64,000 bases of DNA, from positions 65,963 through 129,962 of the forward strand of contig CAZGWK010000003.1 of the NCBI GenBank assembly GCA_964529285.1, read 5' to 3'. Source of the stretch: SURF-21 sp964529285 (GTDB taxonomy: Bacteria; Actinomycetota; Geothermincolia; Geothermincolales; RBG-13-55-18). The translations under genes were made by a program, and so were the position numbers. How positions within the stretch are numbered: position 1 is the stretch's first letter; each line of letters opens with the position of its first letter. A model generated the notes under the pieces. It worked only from the letters and a program-made list of their open reading frames with translations, was not told where the DNA came from and did not search any database. Of the stretch, positions 1-9,201 are shown piece after piece.

Positions 1-595
1 CGAAGCGCGGCACCACCAGCTCGCCCTCCAGAAAGCCGGAATAGCAGATGTCGGAGATGCGGCCGTCGATGATCACGCTGGTATCCAGGATGCGGGAGGT
101 CATGCTCCTGTCGGGCTGATCCTCCGGGTACAGGGAGGGCCGCGAGGGGCGGAAAAAACTGAGCAGGTCGTCCTTCTTCTGCACCGCGATGACGTAACCC
201 AGCACCCCGCAAGTGGCAAAAAGGGTAAGGATGAACGCCCAGCCCCAATTGTTCAGCCAACCCCATTCTGAGCGGAACAGAAGCACGGAAACGGACGGAA
301 GAAAGGCGACGAGAAACCCGGCTATGATGCCGATGGCTCCCATGAGGAGATCGGTGCCCGGGATATCCTGAATAGCGTGCTGGAACCGGTTGAGAAGCCT
401 GGCTACGTACCTTCCCGCAGCTCCGCCGATAACGAACCCCAACCCCACGCAGACAAAAATTGAGACGATGAAGCCGATAAAATAGTAAGTCGGGTCGAGA
501 TTCTCCAGGTACTGTGTCTTGATCAGCTCTCCGAGCTCATAGCCCCCGATCCCCCCGATGATCATGAAAATCAGTCGGACGATAAGGACTACCAT
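1..595 (-). CDS. PIN/TRAM domain membrane protein (YacL-like), 3'-truncated by window edge
   Basis: The reading frame starts at ATG 595 and runs off the left edge, so only about 198 N-terminal residues are present. Several hydrophobic helices (residues about 1-130, beginning MVVLIVRLIFMIIGG) precede the start of a PIN nuclease domain recognisable from SRILDTSVIIDGRISDIC with its conserved Asp. The TRAM domain would lie beyond the window. This is the known YacL layout (membrane anchor, PIN, TRAM). It lies downstream of carD, disA and radA, the usual radA-disA-yacL order next to ispD. The RNA-cleaving role is inferred from the PIN fold only. No clear Shine-Dalgarno precedes the start. Confidence 0.85.
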   Translation of the reverse strand, partial: MVVLIVRLIFMIIGGIGGYELGELIKTQYLENLDPTYYFIGFIVSIFVCVGLGFVIGGAAGRYVARLLNRFQHAIQDIPGTDLLMGAIGIIAGFLVAFLPSVSVLLFRSEWGWLNNWGWAFILTLFATCGVLGYVIAVQKKDDLLSFFRPSRPSLYPEDQPDRSMTSRILDTSVIIDGRISDICYSGFLEGELVVPRF

Positions 596-707
596 TAATC
601 TTTAAACACCCGTCTTGGGTATAGCAGCCCTCCCTTCCGTCGTATTCCCCGGGCGGATGAAAAAATGATAAAACCCGGAGTTAAATATTATAAATATTAC
701 TATATCT

Positions 708-1193
708 TCATGATGAAGAAGAAAAAACCTCCTCGATCATGCGCACGGCAACTTCCACCTCTACATCCACCGCGTACATCAGCTCGCTGGCAAGTATGTC
801 CCGTGCCTGAGTGAGCATGCGCTTCTCTCCCGACGAGAGGCCCTTCTCCATGTCCCTCAGGGTAAGATTGCGCACCACCTCGGCTACCTGGAAGATGTCT
901 CCGCTGCGGAGCTTATCGCGGTTCTTCTTATAGCGGTGGTTCCAGTTACTTGGCATCGGGGTCTGTTCCTCTCCGAGCACGCAAAGGACCTTTTTTACCT
1001 CTTTCTTGTCGATGATGCTGCGCAGCCCCACCTCGAGGTAATTCTCGGCCGGTACCATGACCTTGAGGTTGCCCTGGCACATGCGCAGGACAAAATATTT
1101 CCTGGTCTCCCCCTCGATGTCCTTTTCGGAAATCCCCTCGATGACCCCCGCTCCATGGTGAGGATATACTACGACGTCTCCAACATGAAACAT
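708..1193 (-). CDS. carD: CarD family transcriptional regulator (RNA polymerase-binding)
   Basis: 161 residues. The start at 1193 (MFHVGDVVVYP) is chosen because AGAGGTGATG lies just upstream; a longer in-frame version to 1223 has no ribosome site. The N-terminal about 60 residues are the CarD/CdnL/TRCF Tudor-like domain (GDVVVYPHHGAGVIEGI), which in this family binds the RNA polymerase beta subunit. The helical C-terminal half (RDKLRSGDIFQVAEVVRNL, then the conserved KMLTQA-like stretch) corresponds to the DNA-contacting domain that stabilises open complexes at rRNA and housekeeping promoters. It sits between yacL and disA, a common actinobacterial and clostridial position. AT-rich DNA (about 660-710) separates it from yacL. 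Confidence 0.93.
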   Translation of the reverse strand: MFHVGDVVVYPHHGAGVIEGISEKDIEGETRKYFVLRMCQGNLKVMVPAENYLEVGLRSIIDKKEVKKVLCVLGEEQTPMPSNWNHRYKKNRDKLRSGDIFQVAEVVRNLTLRDMEKGLSSGEKRMLTQARDILASELMYAVDVEVEVAVRMIEEVFSSSS

Positions 1194-1381
1194 CTCATCA
1201 CCTCTTGTGTCTGACGGAGTCAACTCGATCCTTCTCCATACTAAGTTGTATCTTCAATAGATCAGGTGGTATCGCGTGAGGTTTTGATCTCACCAAGCCA
1301 CTACTGACATATGTTCGCTAAAACCGCTTCTGAACAATACCGTCCGTTCTTCCGGGGAACGATAAAACATCATCAACGCGT

Positions 1382-1777
1382 TCAGGTCAGGCTGTAGACG
1401 CCCAGGGTATTGATACGGTCGTTCTCCCTCTCCATAACGCATTGCAGATCCAGTCCGAGCAGGCAGCAGATGCCGGCGAGATAAAAAATGGCATTGCCCA
1501 GTTCGGTTTCGATGACGTCCGCGCAGTTGGGGCAGAGTTCCCCTTCGATATGGCTCTTGACGTAGTTCGCCACCTGGGAAAAAGTCGCATCTTCGGGTAG
1601 TTCCTGCTTACTCGCCTCGATGCTCAGACAACCGCAGCTGGTCACCGTCTTGGCCAGGGCACGGTTGACCCTGGTGGCGGCGTCCTGGAGCTTGGTCATA
1701 ACATCGAGGATACTGCGGTTGCGGACGAGGAATTCCGAAACGGTCTTCTGAAATTCTGAACAATCAGCTTCCTGCAT
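1382..1777 (-). CDS. Small all-alpha protein resembling MazG-type NTP pyrophosphohydrolases, with Cys motifs
   Basis: 131 residues from ATG 1777. A start five codons earlier is less likely because its own GGAGGT is the ribosome site for ATG 1777 (7-nt spacing). No named family is certain. The C-terminal ELGNAIFYLAGICCLLGLDL strongly recalls the MazG/dUTPase-like helix that carries metal-binding acids, so an NTP pyrophosphohydrolase-like fold is inferred. TSCGC (about residues 46-50) and CPNC (about 83-86) could bind zinc or iron; these are not typical of MazG. It lies between disA and carD on the same strand, so it is probably part of the same housekeeping run. Function unknown. Confidence 0.75.
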   Translation of the reverse strand: MQEADCSEFQKTVSEFLVRNRSILDVMTKLQDAATRVNRALAKTVTSCGCLSIEASKQELPEDATFSQVANYVKSHIEGELCPNCADVIETELGNAIFYLAGICCLLGLDLQCVMERENDRINTLGVYSLT

Positions 1778-1959
1778 ATCTATTACCTCCATCCCAACTG
1801 ACTAGATTCATTATAGGTTCGGCTTTTCTGGGGTGTCAAACCGGCGCCGGCGCCAGCCGCATGCAATCACATCTCCTGATACCATAATATGGTTATTCTA
1901 TCCATGCGCCGCCATGCCTGAGCGGCGAGGGAGGACCCGGTACGTGCGGGCGCCGGTGG

Positions 1960-3036
1960 TTACATATATCTCTCGACGAGTGAGGATTCGGCGATCCTGC
2001 GCAGTCCTTCCTTGATGGCCTGGGCGCGTGCCTTTCCCACTCCCTCGACCTCGTCGAGCATCTTCTCGGAAGCCTGCATGATACTCTGAACGTTCTCGAA
2101 ATTCTTCACAACCTTCTCGACCACTGAAGCCGGGAGCCGCGGGATGCGTTCCAGGACGCGATATCCCCGCGAGGAGAGCGGCCGGTCCAACTCGTCGTGG
2201 GCACCCGAATACCCCAGGGCCTGCGCGACGTTGGTGAGCTGCAGGAGTTCTTCATCGCTCAGGCGCGCAAGGCTGCGCTCGACAGCCTCCACCGACTTGC
2301 CCCGCTGTTCAACGCGATAGTCGCGTATCACGTTCCTCTTCTCGCGTTCCACGCCGGAAATAAGCTCCTCCATCTGCAGCTCTATCAGCCTGCCTTCGGT
2401 CCCCAGCTCGGCCAGGTACACCTGCATCTCGTCGGCTATCCGCTGCATCATCTCGGCTCTCTGCAGCACGCTGACCGCGTCCTGCAGGCTCACCAGGTCC
2501 TCGAATTCGAGGGCGCTCAAGGTAGCCGAGACCTGGTCCAGCCGCGCCTTGTATTTCTCCATCGTCTGCAGTGCCTGGCTCGACTTACTGATGAGCACGC
2601 GCACCGACAGGATGACGTGGCGCCAGTCGTCCTTATACATGGTGACCCTGGTCATGCGCTCGGACACCGCGATGACCAGTTTGCCGGTCTGCCTGGCCAC
2701 TCTTTCGGCGGTGCGGTGCCGCGTACCGCTTTCCGCCGTCGCTATGGAGGGATCCGGTACGAGGTGAACGTTGGCGAAACGTATCCTCGCTATGTCCTCG
2801 TCCAGTACCACTGCTCCATCCATCTTGGAGATCTGGAAGAGGTTGGCGGCCGAAAACTCCCAGTTGAGCTCCACCCCGCCGTTGACTACCTCCAGCACGT
2901 CGCTGTCGTCCCCCACGACGATCAGAGCCCCCAGCCGGGAAGCCATGAGGCGGGCGAGCGCTTCCCGCAGCTCGGTTCCCGGTGCGACGAGCTGCAGGAC
3001 ATCCAGGTATTTCCTGTCCCTGTTGTGATCTTCCAT
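1960..3036 (-). CDS. disA: DNA integrity scanning diadenylate cyclase DisA
   Basis: 358 residues, the usual DisA length. The N-terminal DAC domain carries the catalytic DGA (residues 73-75) and GTRHR (104-108) motifs that condense two ATP into c-di-AMP. A long helical linker (about 140-290) forms the octamer spine, and the C-terminus ends in a helix-hairpin-helix (VEGVGKARAQAIKEGL) that in DisA binds branched DNA. GAGGATG lies upstream of ATG 3036. radA is immediately upstream and same-strand, as in Bacillus and Mycobacterium, where RadA modulates DisA. c-di-AMP typically controls potassium, osmolyte and wall homeostasis; a betaine transporter and two wall hydrolases are in this window, but no c-di-AMP riboswitch was recognised. 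Confidence 0.95.
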   Translation of the reverse strand: MEDHNRDRKYLDVLQLVAPGTELREALARLMASRLGALIVVGDDSDVLEVVNGGVELNWEFSAANLFQISKMDGAVVLDEDIARIRFANVHLVPDPSIATAESGTRHRTAERVARQTGKLVIAVSERMTRVTMYKDDWRHVILSVRVLISKSSQALQTMEKYKARLDQVSATLSALEFEDLVSLQDAVSVLQRAEMMQRIADEMQVYLAELGTEGRLIELQMEELISGVEREKRNVIRDYRVEQRGKSVEAVERSLARLSDEELLQLTNVAQALGYSGAHDELDRPLSSRGYRVLERIPRLPASVVEKVVKNFENVQSIMQASEKMLDEVEGVGKARAQAIKEGLRRIAESSLVERYM

Positions 3037-3213
3037 GTCTACTTAACATCCTCGCATACCGAAAAGGACGGCTGCGACATAAAACGCTGGACTCCTTTAT
3101 CATAAACAATGCAGCCCGCGTTCACCAGCGCAGCTCTCTTTACTCGTGTCCGCCTCAAACAGCGGCGGCGGGAACGGACAAAACATGGGACGCGCGCCAG
3201 GCTCTTGTAAAAA

Positions 3214-4563
3214 TCAGGTCAATCCGCACGAGGCCAACGCGCTGCGTACGTCGTTTACTCCCTGGAGCTCCAACCCGCGCGGCCTGTTGCGCAAGCGCGC
3301 CTTATCCGAGAGAACCAGCGAGCGGAATCCCAAACGAGCCGCCTCCTTCAACCTTTCTTCCGCCCTGGAGACCGGCCGCACCTCCCCGGTCAGGCTGACC
3401 TCGCCCAGGAAAACCGTTTCCGGGGGGAGGGTTTTTTCCTGCCTGGATGAGGCGATGGCCATGCATACCCCCAGGTCGAGAGCAGGTTCGCTCACTTTCA
3501 GCCCACCCGAGATGCCCACGTATACATCGCGGTCCGCAAGGCGCACCCGTGCTTTCCTCTCCAGCACGGCGACGTCGATAGCCAAGCGCCGGTGGTCCAT
3601 GCCCGTGGATACCCGTTTGGGAGAGGGAAGCCTCGAGGGGACCACCAGTGCCTGAACCTCCACGAGAAGGGGGCGGCGCCCCTCCATGATCACCACGGAA
3701 GCAGTCCCGGAGACGGGCTCCTCGCGAGCTCCCAGAAAATATCTGCTGGGGTCTTCCACTTCGCTCAGCCCGCCGTCCGTCATCTCGAATATCCCCAATT
3801 CACTCGCGGAACCGAAGCGGTTCTTCGCCGCGCGTAGAATACGCAGTGAGTCGAACCGCTCGCCCTCGAAGTAGAGCACGCAGTCCACCATGTGTTCCAC
3901 CGTCCTGGGACCAGCGAGTATCCCTTCCTTGGTCACGTGGCCCACCAGAAAAACGACGCAATCGAGGTCCTTCGAGAGAGACTGCATGCGGGACACGCAT
4001 CCGCGCATCTGGTTGACGCCGCCGGGGGAGGAATCCAGGTCGCCGTCTCGCATGGTCTGGATGGAGTCCACTATCAGAACCTGCGGAGTCAGCTCGTGCG
4101 CGGACTCCATAACCGCGGCGATATCGGTCTCGCACAGCATATAGAGCTCGGGGTCGAGAACGTTTATGCGGCGGGCGCGGGAAGTGATCTGCGCGGCCGA
4201 TTCCTCTCCGCTTACCATCACCACCTTCGCCCCCCGCCCCGCCAGGGATGATGCGGCCTGCAGGAGAAGTGTGGACTTGCCGATACCCGGTTCGCCTCCC
4301 AGGAGCACCAGGGAACCCGCCACCGCCCCTCCCCCCAGGACGCGGTCGAACTCCCCTATTCCCACCTCGAGGCGGGGCTTGTCGTCTTCGACTGCGCCCA
4401 TGCGCAGGGGTTCTGCCCTGGGCCCCGAGGCGCGGCCCCTCGCGGTCTCCGCCCTCTCCTCTCTCATGCTGCCGAAACTGCCGCAAGCGGGGCAGCGGCC
4501 CAACCACTGGATCGAGGCCTCCCCGCATTCATCGCACGTATAATGGGACCGCTCCGCCTTCAC
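3214..4563 (-). CDS. radA: DNA repair protein RadA (Sms)
   Basis: 449 residues from a GTG start with GAGGAGTGAGGG upstream. The N-terminal C4 zinc finger (Cys 10, 13, 24, 27) is followed by a RecA-like ATPase with Walker A GEPGIGKST (90-98), the RadA-specific KNRFG motif (about 247) and a C-terminal Lon-protease-like domain. RadA is a DnaB-like helicase that drives branch migration in recombination. A 177-bp gap separates it from disA. All signature motifs are intact. Confidence 0.96.
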   Translation of the reverse strand: MKAERSHYTCDECGEASIQWLGRCPACGSFGSMREERAETARGRASGPRAEPLRMGAVEDDKPRLEVGIGEFDRVLGGGAVAGSLVLLGGEPGIGKSTLLLQAASSLAGRGAKVVMVSGEESAAQITSRARRINVLDPELYMLCETDIAAVMESAHELTPQVLIVDSIQTMRDGDLDSSPGGVNQMRGCVSRMQSLSKDLDCVVFLVGHVTKEGILAGPRTVEHMVDCVLYFEGERFDSLRILRAAKNRFGSASELGIFEMTDGGLSEVEDPSRYFLGAREEPVSGTASVVIMEGRRPLLVEVQALVVPSRLPSPKRVSTGMDHRRLAIDVAVLERKARVRLADRDVYVGISGGLKVSEPALDLGVCMAIASSRQEKTLPPETVFLGEVSLTGEVRPVSRAEERLKEAARLGFRSLVLSDKARLRNRPRGLELQGVNDVRSALASCGLT

Positions 4564-4771
4564 CCCTCACTCCTCGCCGTTCAAAAAGCCCGGGCATCCG
4601 CATTCGAAACAGATTATACACACGCCCACTGTCATGCCTCCCGGGTTGATGAAGATACTTGATGCGATGGCGGCTGGAAAATCGCTATCCGGCCGCAAGG
4701 CCGGTGAAGAAAGCGCTGCGGCGTTTGGCCGGAAATAACCGGCCCGCAATGCAAGGCCGGCCGCATAGGCT

Positions 4772-4796
4772 GGAGCCCGGCCAGAGGCCGGGCTCC
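4772..4796 (-). terminator. Hairpin terminator downstream of the betaine binding-protein gene
   Basis: A perfect 11-bp GC-rich stem (4772-4782 with 4786-4796) and 3-nt loop lie 36 bp past the stop of the substrate-binding gene. No U-tract follows on the minus strand, so this is a GC-hairpin type terminator or a Rho-assisted end; inferred. The adjacent 4680-4770 stretch is rich in GGCCGG/CCGGCC. Confidence 0.5.
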
Positions 4797-4831
4797 ATTT
4801 ATGCTGATAATCGTCAGTTTAGCTTGTTTGC

Positions 4832-5782
4832 CTACATACCAAGCCAGCTGTCCACGAGGTCCTGGTTGGCGGGATCGCTCAACCACTCCTCGACCGCATC
4901 TTCCTCGAGGCCGGTGCCGTAATCCTCGATCACCAGCTTCTCCAGGGTTGCGAGAGCTTCATCGGACATCTCGAAGTTCTCCAGCCACTCCGCTACCTCG
5001 GCGAAGTCCGCGGAGAAACCATCCCTGGCGAGGACATGGAGTTCCTCAGCGCCCCCGTACAGTCCCTCAGGGTCCTCGAGGTCCTTGAGGTCGTAGGCCG
5101 CGTAAGCCCAATGGGGATGCCACAGCGTGACGATTATGGGCTCCTCGGCAGCATACGCGCGGTCCAGCTCGGCGAGCATGGTCGGGGTGCTTCCCTCAAG
5201 GAGGGTGTAGTCGTCAAGGCCGTAACCGGGTATGATCTCCTCACGCGTCAGGCGCGTGAGCCCGGCGCCGGGCTCGATCCCCACGATCTCTCCGCCGAAC
5301 ATCTCCGCATTGCCCTGGAGATCGGCGATGGTCGTGAACTCCTCCAGGTAGGCAGGCACGGTGAGCTCCAGTGAGCCCTGGTCGTACCAGATCTTGATGT
5401 CCTCGAGCTGGCCGCCGTATTCCTCCCAGTAATCCTCGTGGGTCACCGGCAGCCAGGCATCGAAGAACAGATCAAGGTCTCCCGCAGCCAGCCCGGCATA
5501 GACCGGGGCTACGTCCAGCTGGGTGAGCTCGACCTCGTAACCCTCACCCTCCAGAATGTTCTTCCAGAGGTAGGTCACGGCTACGTCCTCGTCCCAGGGT
5601 ATCCACCCTATTTCGATGGTACCCTTCTCCTCGGGCTGTACGCCGTTTCCGCCGTCACCATCACCATCATCTCCGCACGCCACTATGGCCAGCGAGAACG
5701 CGGCCAGCAGCATCACGGCAAGAACGGCGATGAGCATGCGCTTGGCGAAAAGCCCGAGCATTTCCCCTCTTCCTCTACTCAT
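4832..5782 (-). CDS. opuAC: Glycine betaine/proline ABC transporter, substrate-binding lipoprotein
   Basis: 316 residues. The strong AAAGGAGGAG ribosome site fixes ATG 5782. Residues about 1-36 form a lipoprotein signal with lipobox LAIVAC, then an acidic Gly/Asp linker and an OpuAC-type binding fold. WIPWDEDVA and WHPHWAYAAYDL supply tryptophans of the kind that form the aromatic box around quaternary-ammonium osmolytes in this family. It is the last of three same-strand genes (ATPase, permease, binding protein). Which osmolyte is bound (glycine betaine, proline betaine, choline) cannot be told from sequence. Confidence 0.9.
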   Translation of the reverse strand: MSRGRGEMLGLFAKRMLIAVLAVMLLAAFSLAIVACGDDGDGDGGNGVQPEEKGTIEIGWIPWDEDVAVTYLWKNILEGEGYEVELTQLDVAPVYAGLAAGDLDLFFDAWLPVTHEDYWEEYGGQLEDIKIWYDQGSLELTVPAYLEEFTTIADLQGNAEMFGGEIVGIEPGAGLTRLTREEIIPGYGLDDYTLLEGSTPTMLAELDRAYAAEEPIIVTLWHPHWAYAAYDLKDLEDPEGLYGGAEELHVLARDGFSADFAEVAEWLENFEMSDEALATLEKLVIEDYGTGLEEDAVEEWLSDPANQDLVDSWLGM

Positions 5783-5839
5783 ACACTCCTCCTTTCATCG
5801 AAGTCTGCCAAAAAAGCCAGACCTCTCCGCCGCACCACC

Positions 5840-6811
5840 TCATGCGGTGCGAGCTCTTACCTCTACGCGGGTCCGGCCAAGAGAGGCCGTTATCCTATCC
5901 AGGAAAATAGCCAGTATCACTACGGCTATTCCACCCTCGAAACCCAAACCTATATCCAGCCTGGTAACGCCCCTGAACACAATGGCTCCCAGGCCTCCGG
6001 CTCCCACTATGCCCGCGATCACCACCATGGACAGGGCGAGCATTATCACCTGGTTGACCCCGGCCATGATGGTGGGCATGGCCAGCGGCACCTGTATGCT
6101 CCTTAATACTTTGAACGGCGGCGCTCCGAAGGCTTCCGCCGCCTCGACGACTTCCTTGTCCACCTGCCTGATACCCAGCTCCGTAAGCCTCACCGCGGGA
6201 GGCATGGCGAAGATCACCGTGGAGACGACGCCGGGCACCTTGCCGATGCCGAAGAAGACGATGGCCGGAATGAGGTACACGAAGGCCGGCATGGTCTGCA
6301 TAAAATCGAGGACGGGACGGAATATCGTGCTTGCCACCTCGTTCTTCCCCGCCAGGATGCCCATGGGGATGCCCATTGCCACGGCGATGATACTGGCCAC
6401 CAGGACCAGCGAAAGGGTGGACATGGCGGCGTCCCACATCAGCATGCTGTCGATGAACAGAAAGCCCAGGAAGGCGAAAATCCCGAAGGTGAAGCGGCGC
6501 AACTTCCAGCCTATCAGGCCGAAGATACCGCACATCACCAGGGGCGGAGGCCACAGCAGCAGGTCTTCCAGCTTGTCGGTCATCCATTTGATGACCGTGC
6601 TGATGAGATTGAACAAGCCGCCCAGGTTGGTCGTGAGCCATTCTACGATCGATTCTATCCAATCCCCCAGCGGCACGCGGTACTGGAAAAAAATGAAGCC
6701 CAGCCCCGCCGTAACTACCAGCAGGACGACTGTCCTGATAACCGCTTTCGCCCTCCGGGTCAGAAACGGCCCTTTTTCGACCTCCATGCTATCGACGGCT
6801 TTATCTACCAC
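5840..6811 (-). CDS. opuAB: Glycine betaine/proline ABC transporter, permease
   Basis: 323 residues with a predicted first membrane segment at about 25-45, an amphipathic stretch, then a five- to six-helix core. The cytoplasmic EAA-type loop that docks on the ATPase is visible as EAAEAFGAPPFKVLRSIQVPLA. The family (ProW/OpuAB) imports compatible solutes. Nine bases separate it from the ATPase gene upstream; the binding-protein gene follows after 57 bp. Confidence 0.92.
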   Translation of the reverse strand: MVDKAVDSMEVEKGPFLTRRAKAVIRTVVLLVVTAGLGFIFFQYRVPLGDWIESIVEWLTTNLGGLFNLISTVIKWMTDKLEDLLLWPPPLVMCGIFGLIGWKLRRFTFGIFAFLGFLFIDSMLMWDAAMSTLSLVLVASIIAVAMGIPMGILAGKNEVASTIFRPVLDFMQTMPAFVYLIPAIVFFGIGKVPGVVSTVIFAMPPAVRLTELGIRQVDKEVVEAAEAFGAPPFKVLRSIQVPLAMPTIMAGVNQVIMLALSMVVIAGIVGAGGLGAIVFRGVTRLDIGLGFEGGIAVVILAIFLDRITASLGRTRVEVRARTA

Positions 6812-6820
6812 GCTGTCTCC

Positions 6821-8080
6821 CTACACGCTTTCCTCGCTGGATTTTTCCTCGCTTGCCTCGCCGTTCGATGAACTTTCTTCCTGCCTCTCACTGTTATTGA
6901 CGGTGGGAATCTCGCCCAGGGCCAGGAGCAGTTTTACCCTGGGTATGACCCCCACCAGCCTGCCGTTCTCCACCACTGGCAGGGGCAACTTGCTCTCCGC
7001 CGAGGTGACCAGCAGCTCGGAAACGGGGGTATCGGGCTCCACGTAGGAGACGTCGTAATGCAGGATATTGTCCAGTTTCGACTCCCCTTTTTTCAGCGCC
7101 TGTATTACTTCCTCGTCCAGGGCCGCCCCGTACAGCCTCCGTTCCGGGCCGACCACGAAGAGGGCCGATACCTGGCGCTCGCGCATGGCCTTCAGGGCCG
7201 CCGACGGCCCCTCGCGGGCCAGTATGACCGCTATCGGTTCCTCCATTATCGAGGCTGCCGTGAGGACGCGCGAACGGTCGACGTCCTGGATAAAGGCCGC
7301 AACGTACTCCGTCGCCGGATACCTCAGGATATCCTCGGCGGTGCCTATCTGGTCTATACGCCCGCTCTTCATGATGGCGATGCGGTCTCCCAGGTACATG
7401 GCCTCGTTCAGATCGTGGGTTATAAAGACGATGGTCTTCTGTACCTTGTCCTGCAGATCGATGAGCTGCTCCTGCATCTCGCTGCGAATCAGGGGGTCCA
7501 AAGCGCTGAAAGCCTCGTCCATGAGCAGGATATCGGAGTCCGTGGCCAGGGCCCTCGCGAGGCCTACACGCTGCTTCATGCCGCCGGAAAGCTGGTCGGG
7601 GGTCCTGTCCTCCCAGCCCTCCAGGCCTACGAGCGCCAGGGCTTTCCTTGCACGCTTGTCGATCTCGCTCTTCTCCTCTTTCTTGACCTCCAGTCCCCAA
7701 CCGGTGTTCTCCAGTACCGTGCGGTGGGGAAAAAGCGCGAAATGCTGGAACACCATGCTTACTTTGCGGGCGCGCAGCTCCCTGAGTTCCTTTGTACCCA
7801 GGGTCGTGACGTCGGTACCTTCGATGAGGACCGTGCCCGCCGTCGGTTCGTAGAGGCGGTTTATGCTGCGCACCAGGGTGGACTTTCCCGAACCGGAAAG
7901 GCCCATGACCACGAATATCTCCCCTTCCACAACGTCGAAGGAGACGTCCAGGACCGCGAGCACCGCGTCCGTCTTCTCGCACACTTCGTCGTCCGCCATG
8001 CCATCGCGCAGCATCTCGTACGCCCTATTGGCGTGTCTTCCGAATATCTTGTATATGCTTCTCAGCTCGATCTTGTTCAT
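6821..8080 (-). CDS. opuAA: Glycine betaine/proline ABC transporter, ATP-binding protein with CBS domains
   Basis: 419 residues from ATG 8080 (MNKIELRSIYKIFG). A 26-residue upstream extension is open but unlike the family. Walker A GLSGSGKST, ABC signature LSGGMKQRVGLA, Walker B ILLMDEAFSALDP and the ProV-typical N-terminal HANRAYEMLRDG segment are all present. The C-terminal about 120 residues form a tandem CBS pair, the module that senses ionic strength or binds c-di-AMP in OpuA. An acidic, Ser-rich tail follows. It is the first gene of the operon. Two copies of an 11-bp sequence lie upstream and may be regulatory. Confidence 0.94.
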   Translation of the reverse strand: MNKIELRSIYKIFGRHANRAYEMLRDGMADDEVCEKTDAVLAVLDVSFDVVEGEIFVVMGLSGSGKSTLVRSINRLYEPTAGTVLIEGTDVTTLGTKELRELRARKVSMVFQHFALFPHRTVLENTGWGLEVKKEEKSEIDKRARKALALVGLEGWEDRTPDQLSGGMKQRVGLARALATDSDILLMDEAFSALDPLIRSEMQEQLIDLQDKVQKTIVFITHDLNEAMYLGDRIAIMKSGRIDQIGTAEDILRYPATEYVAAFIQDVDRSRVLTAASIMEEPIAVILAREGPSAALKAMRERQVSALFVVGPERRLYGAALDEEVIQALKKGESKLDNILHYDVSYVEPDTPVSELLVTSAESKLPLPVVENGRLVGVIPRVKLLLALGEIPTVNNSERQEESSSNGEASEEKSSEESV

Positions 8081-8535
8081 GTCAGCGTACCACCGGGGAT
8101 AGGGGTGTATTTGTCTGTGTATGCGAAAACAGGCAGCGGGGAAAGCAGATTCTTGCATGCATCTCGCGGTCTATTCAGGCATAGAATACGCGCTGACTCC
8201 TTCTTGCTTCTCCACCAAAGTATCCGGCTCGGGCTTTTGCTCCTATCAAAATAAAATGCCCATTCAGGCATAAAAACAAACTATTGAACATCGTTCCTAA
8301 CCCCGATCGCTATATATTTTACACGACATAACTTGCTCAGCCAAGTGAAACAGGCAACGTGCCTGCTCGCCGGGCTATTTCCAGCAGATCAGGCAATGCG
8401 GAAATCCATTATGCCCCGCTCAGAAATATACCACATCGAGGCCGCCCGCAGCAGCGACCCGGCCATGCAACCGCCGCATGCTCTGCGTGTTACAATCCTT
8501 ACAGGCGGCGACAGATATTTTAGGATGTGACGGGG
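8081..8535. other. Divergent intergenic region between opuAA and the flavoprotein gene
   Basis: 455 bp without a supported gene. Two direct copies of ATTCAGGCATA lie at 8173-8183 and 8262-8272, 89 bp apart, on the opuAA side; they are candidate operators. The centre (8270-8335) is AT-rich, with TATATATTTT near 8312. The plus-strand promoter of the flavoprotein lies at the right end. No riboswitch fold was recognised. Confidence 0.4.
8488..8496 (+). promoter_or_regulatory. Extended -10 promoter for the flavoprotein gene
   Basis: TGTTACAAT matches an extended -10 (TGn plus TACAAT). The predicted start of transcription is about 8503, giving a leader of about 33 nt to ATG 8536 with AGGA inside it. 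No -35 box is convincing. Confidence 0.4.
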
Positions 8536-9171
8536 ATGAAGGTTCTGGGCATCGTGGGCAGCAAACGCAAGAAGGGCAACACGTCTATCCTGGTGCGCGA
8601 GGCCTTGCGGGCGGCGGAAGCGGGGGGAGCCGAGACCACGCTCATCCACCTCTGCGATCTCGACATCCAGGGATGCAGGGGCTGCGAGAAGTGCGCCGAG
8701 ACCCATAGATGCGTCATCGAGGACGATATGCAGGGGGTATATCCCCTTCTTCTGGAGGGCGCCGCCTTGATCCTGGGTTCGCCCGTCCACTTCTACAACG
8801 TGTCCTCGGGTATGCAGGCATTTCTGGAGAGATGCTACTGCCTGGAGGCTTTCTCAGCCGAGGACAGGTCCTGCTGGGTGGGCCTGATTGAGGCCCTGGG
8901 TGGCGCATATGCCGCCGTGGTGGTCGTCTTTGAACAGCACGACGAGAGTTGCATGGGGCCGGCGGCCGACATCATGACCAGGACCCTCAACGATCTGGGC
9001 TACCGGGTCATAGACACCGTGGAAGCAAGCGGTCTGTGGTCTGCGGGAGAGGCCGCCGAAGACCGGGAAGCCCTGCGCAGGGCCAGGACGGCTGGCGAAA
9101 AGCTGGCCAGGATGCTCCGGCTCAGGAAGGAAACCGAAACCCACTTCGGCGAGGAAAAACAGGGCTCTTAG
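8536..9171 (+). CDS. NADPH-dependent FMN reductase-like / iron-sulfur flavoprotein
   Basis: 211 residues from ATG 8536 (AGGA 10 nt upstream; a GTG at 8527 is too close to it). The N-terminal GIVGSKRKKGNTSILVREAL is the flavodoxin-like FMN phosphate-binding loop. CRGCEKCAETHRCVIEDDM is the Cys motif (CxxCxxC-type plus one Cys) of the iron-sulfur flavoprotein (Isf) branch, which can hold a 4Fe-4S cluster. SPVHFYNVSSGMQAFLER is the conserved flavin loop. The partner and substrate are unknown. Convergent with clpC and separated from it by a strong hairpin. Confidence 0.85.
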   Translation: MKVLGIVGSKRKKGNTSILVREALRAAEAGGAETTLIHLCDLDIQGCRGCEKCAETHRCVIEDDMQGVYPLLLEGAALILGSPVHFYNVSSGMQAFLERCYCLEAFSAEDRSCWVGLIEALGGAYAAVVVVFEQHDESCMGPAADIMTRTLNDLGYRVIDTVEASGLWSAGEAAEDREALRRARTAGEKLARMLRLRKETETHFGEEKQGS

Positions 9172-9201
9172 AGATAGCTTGTGCCGATATCAATCTACAT
9201 A

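Noticed and set aside
5616..7046. Long plus-strand frame across the betaine permease
   Set aside because: Antisense shadow; the permease frame on the minus strand is clearly coding.
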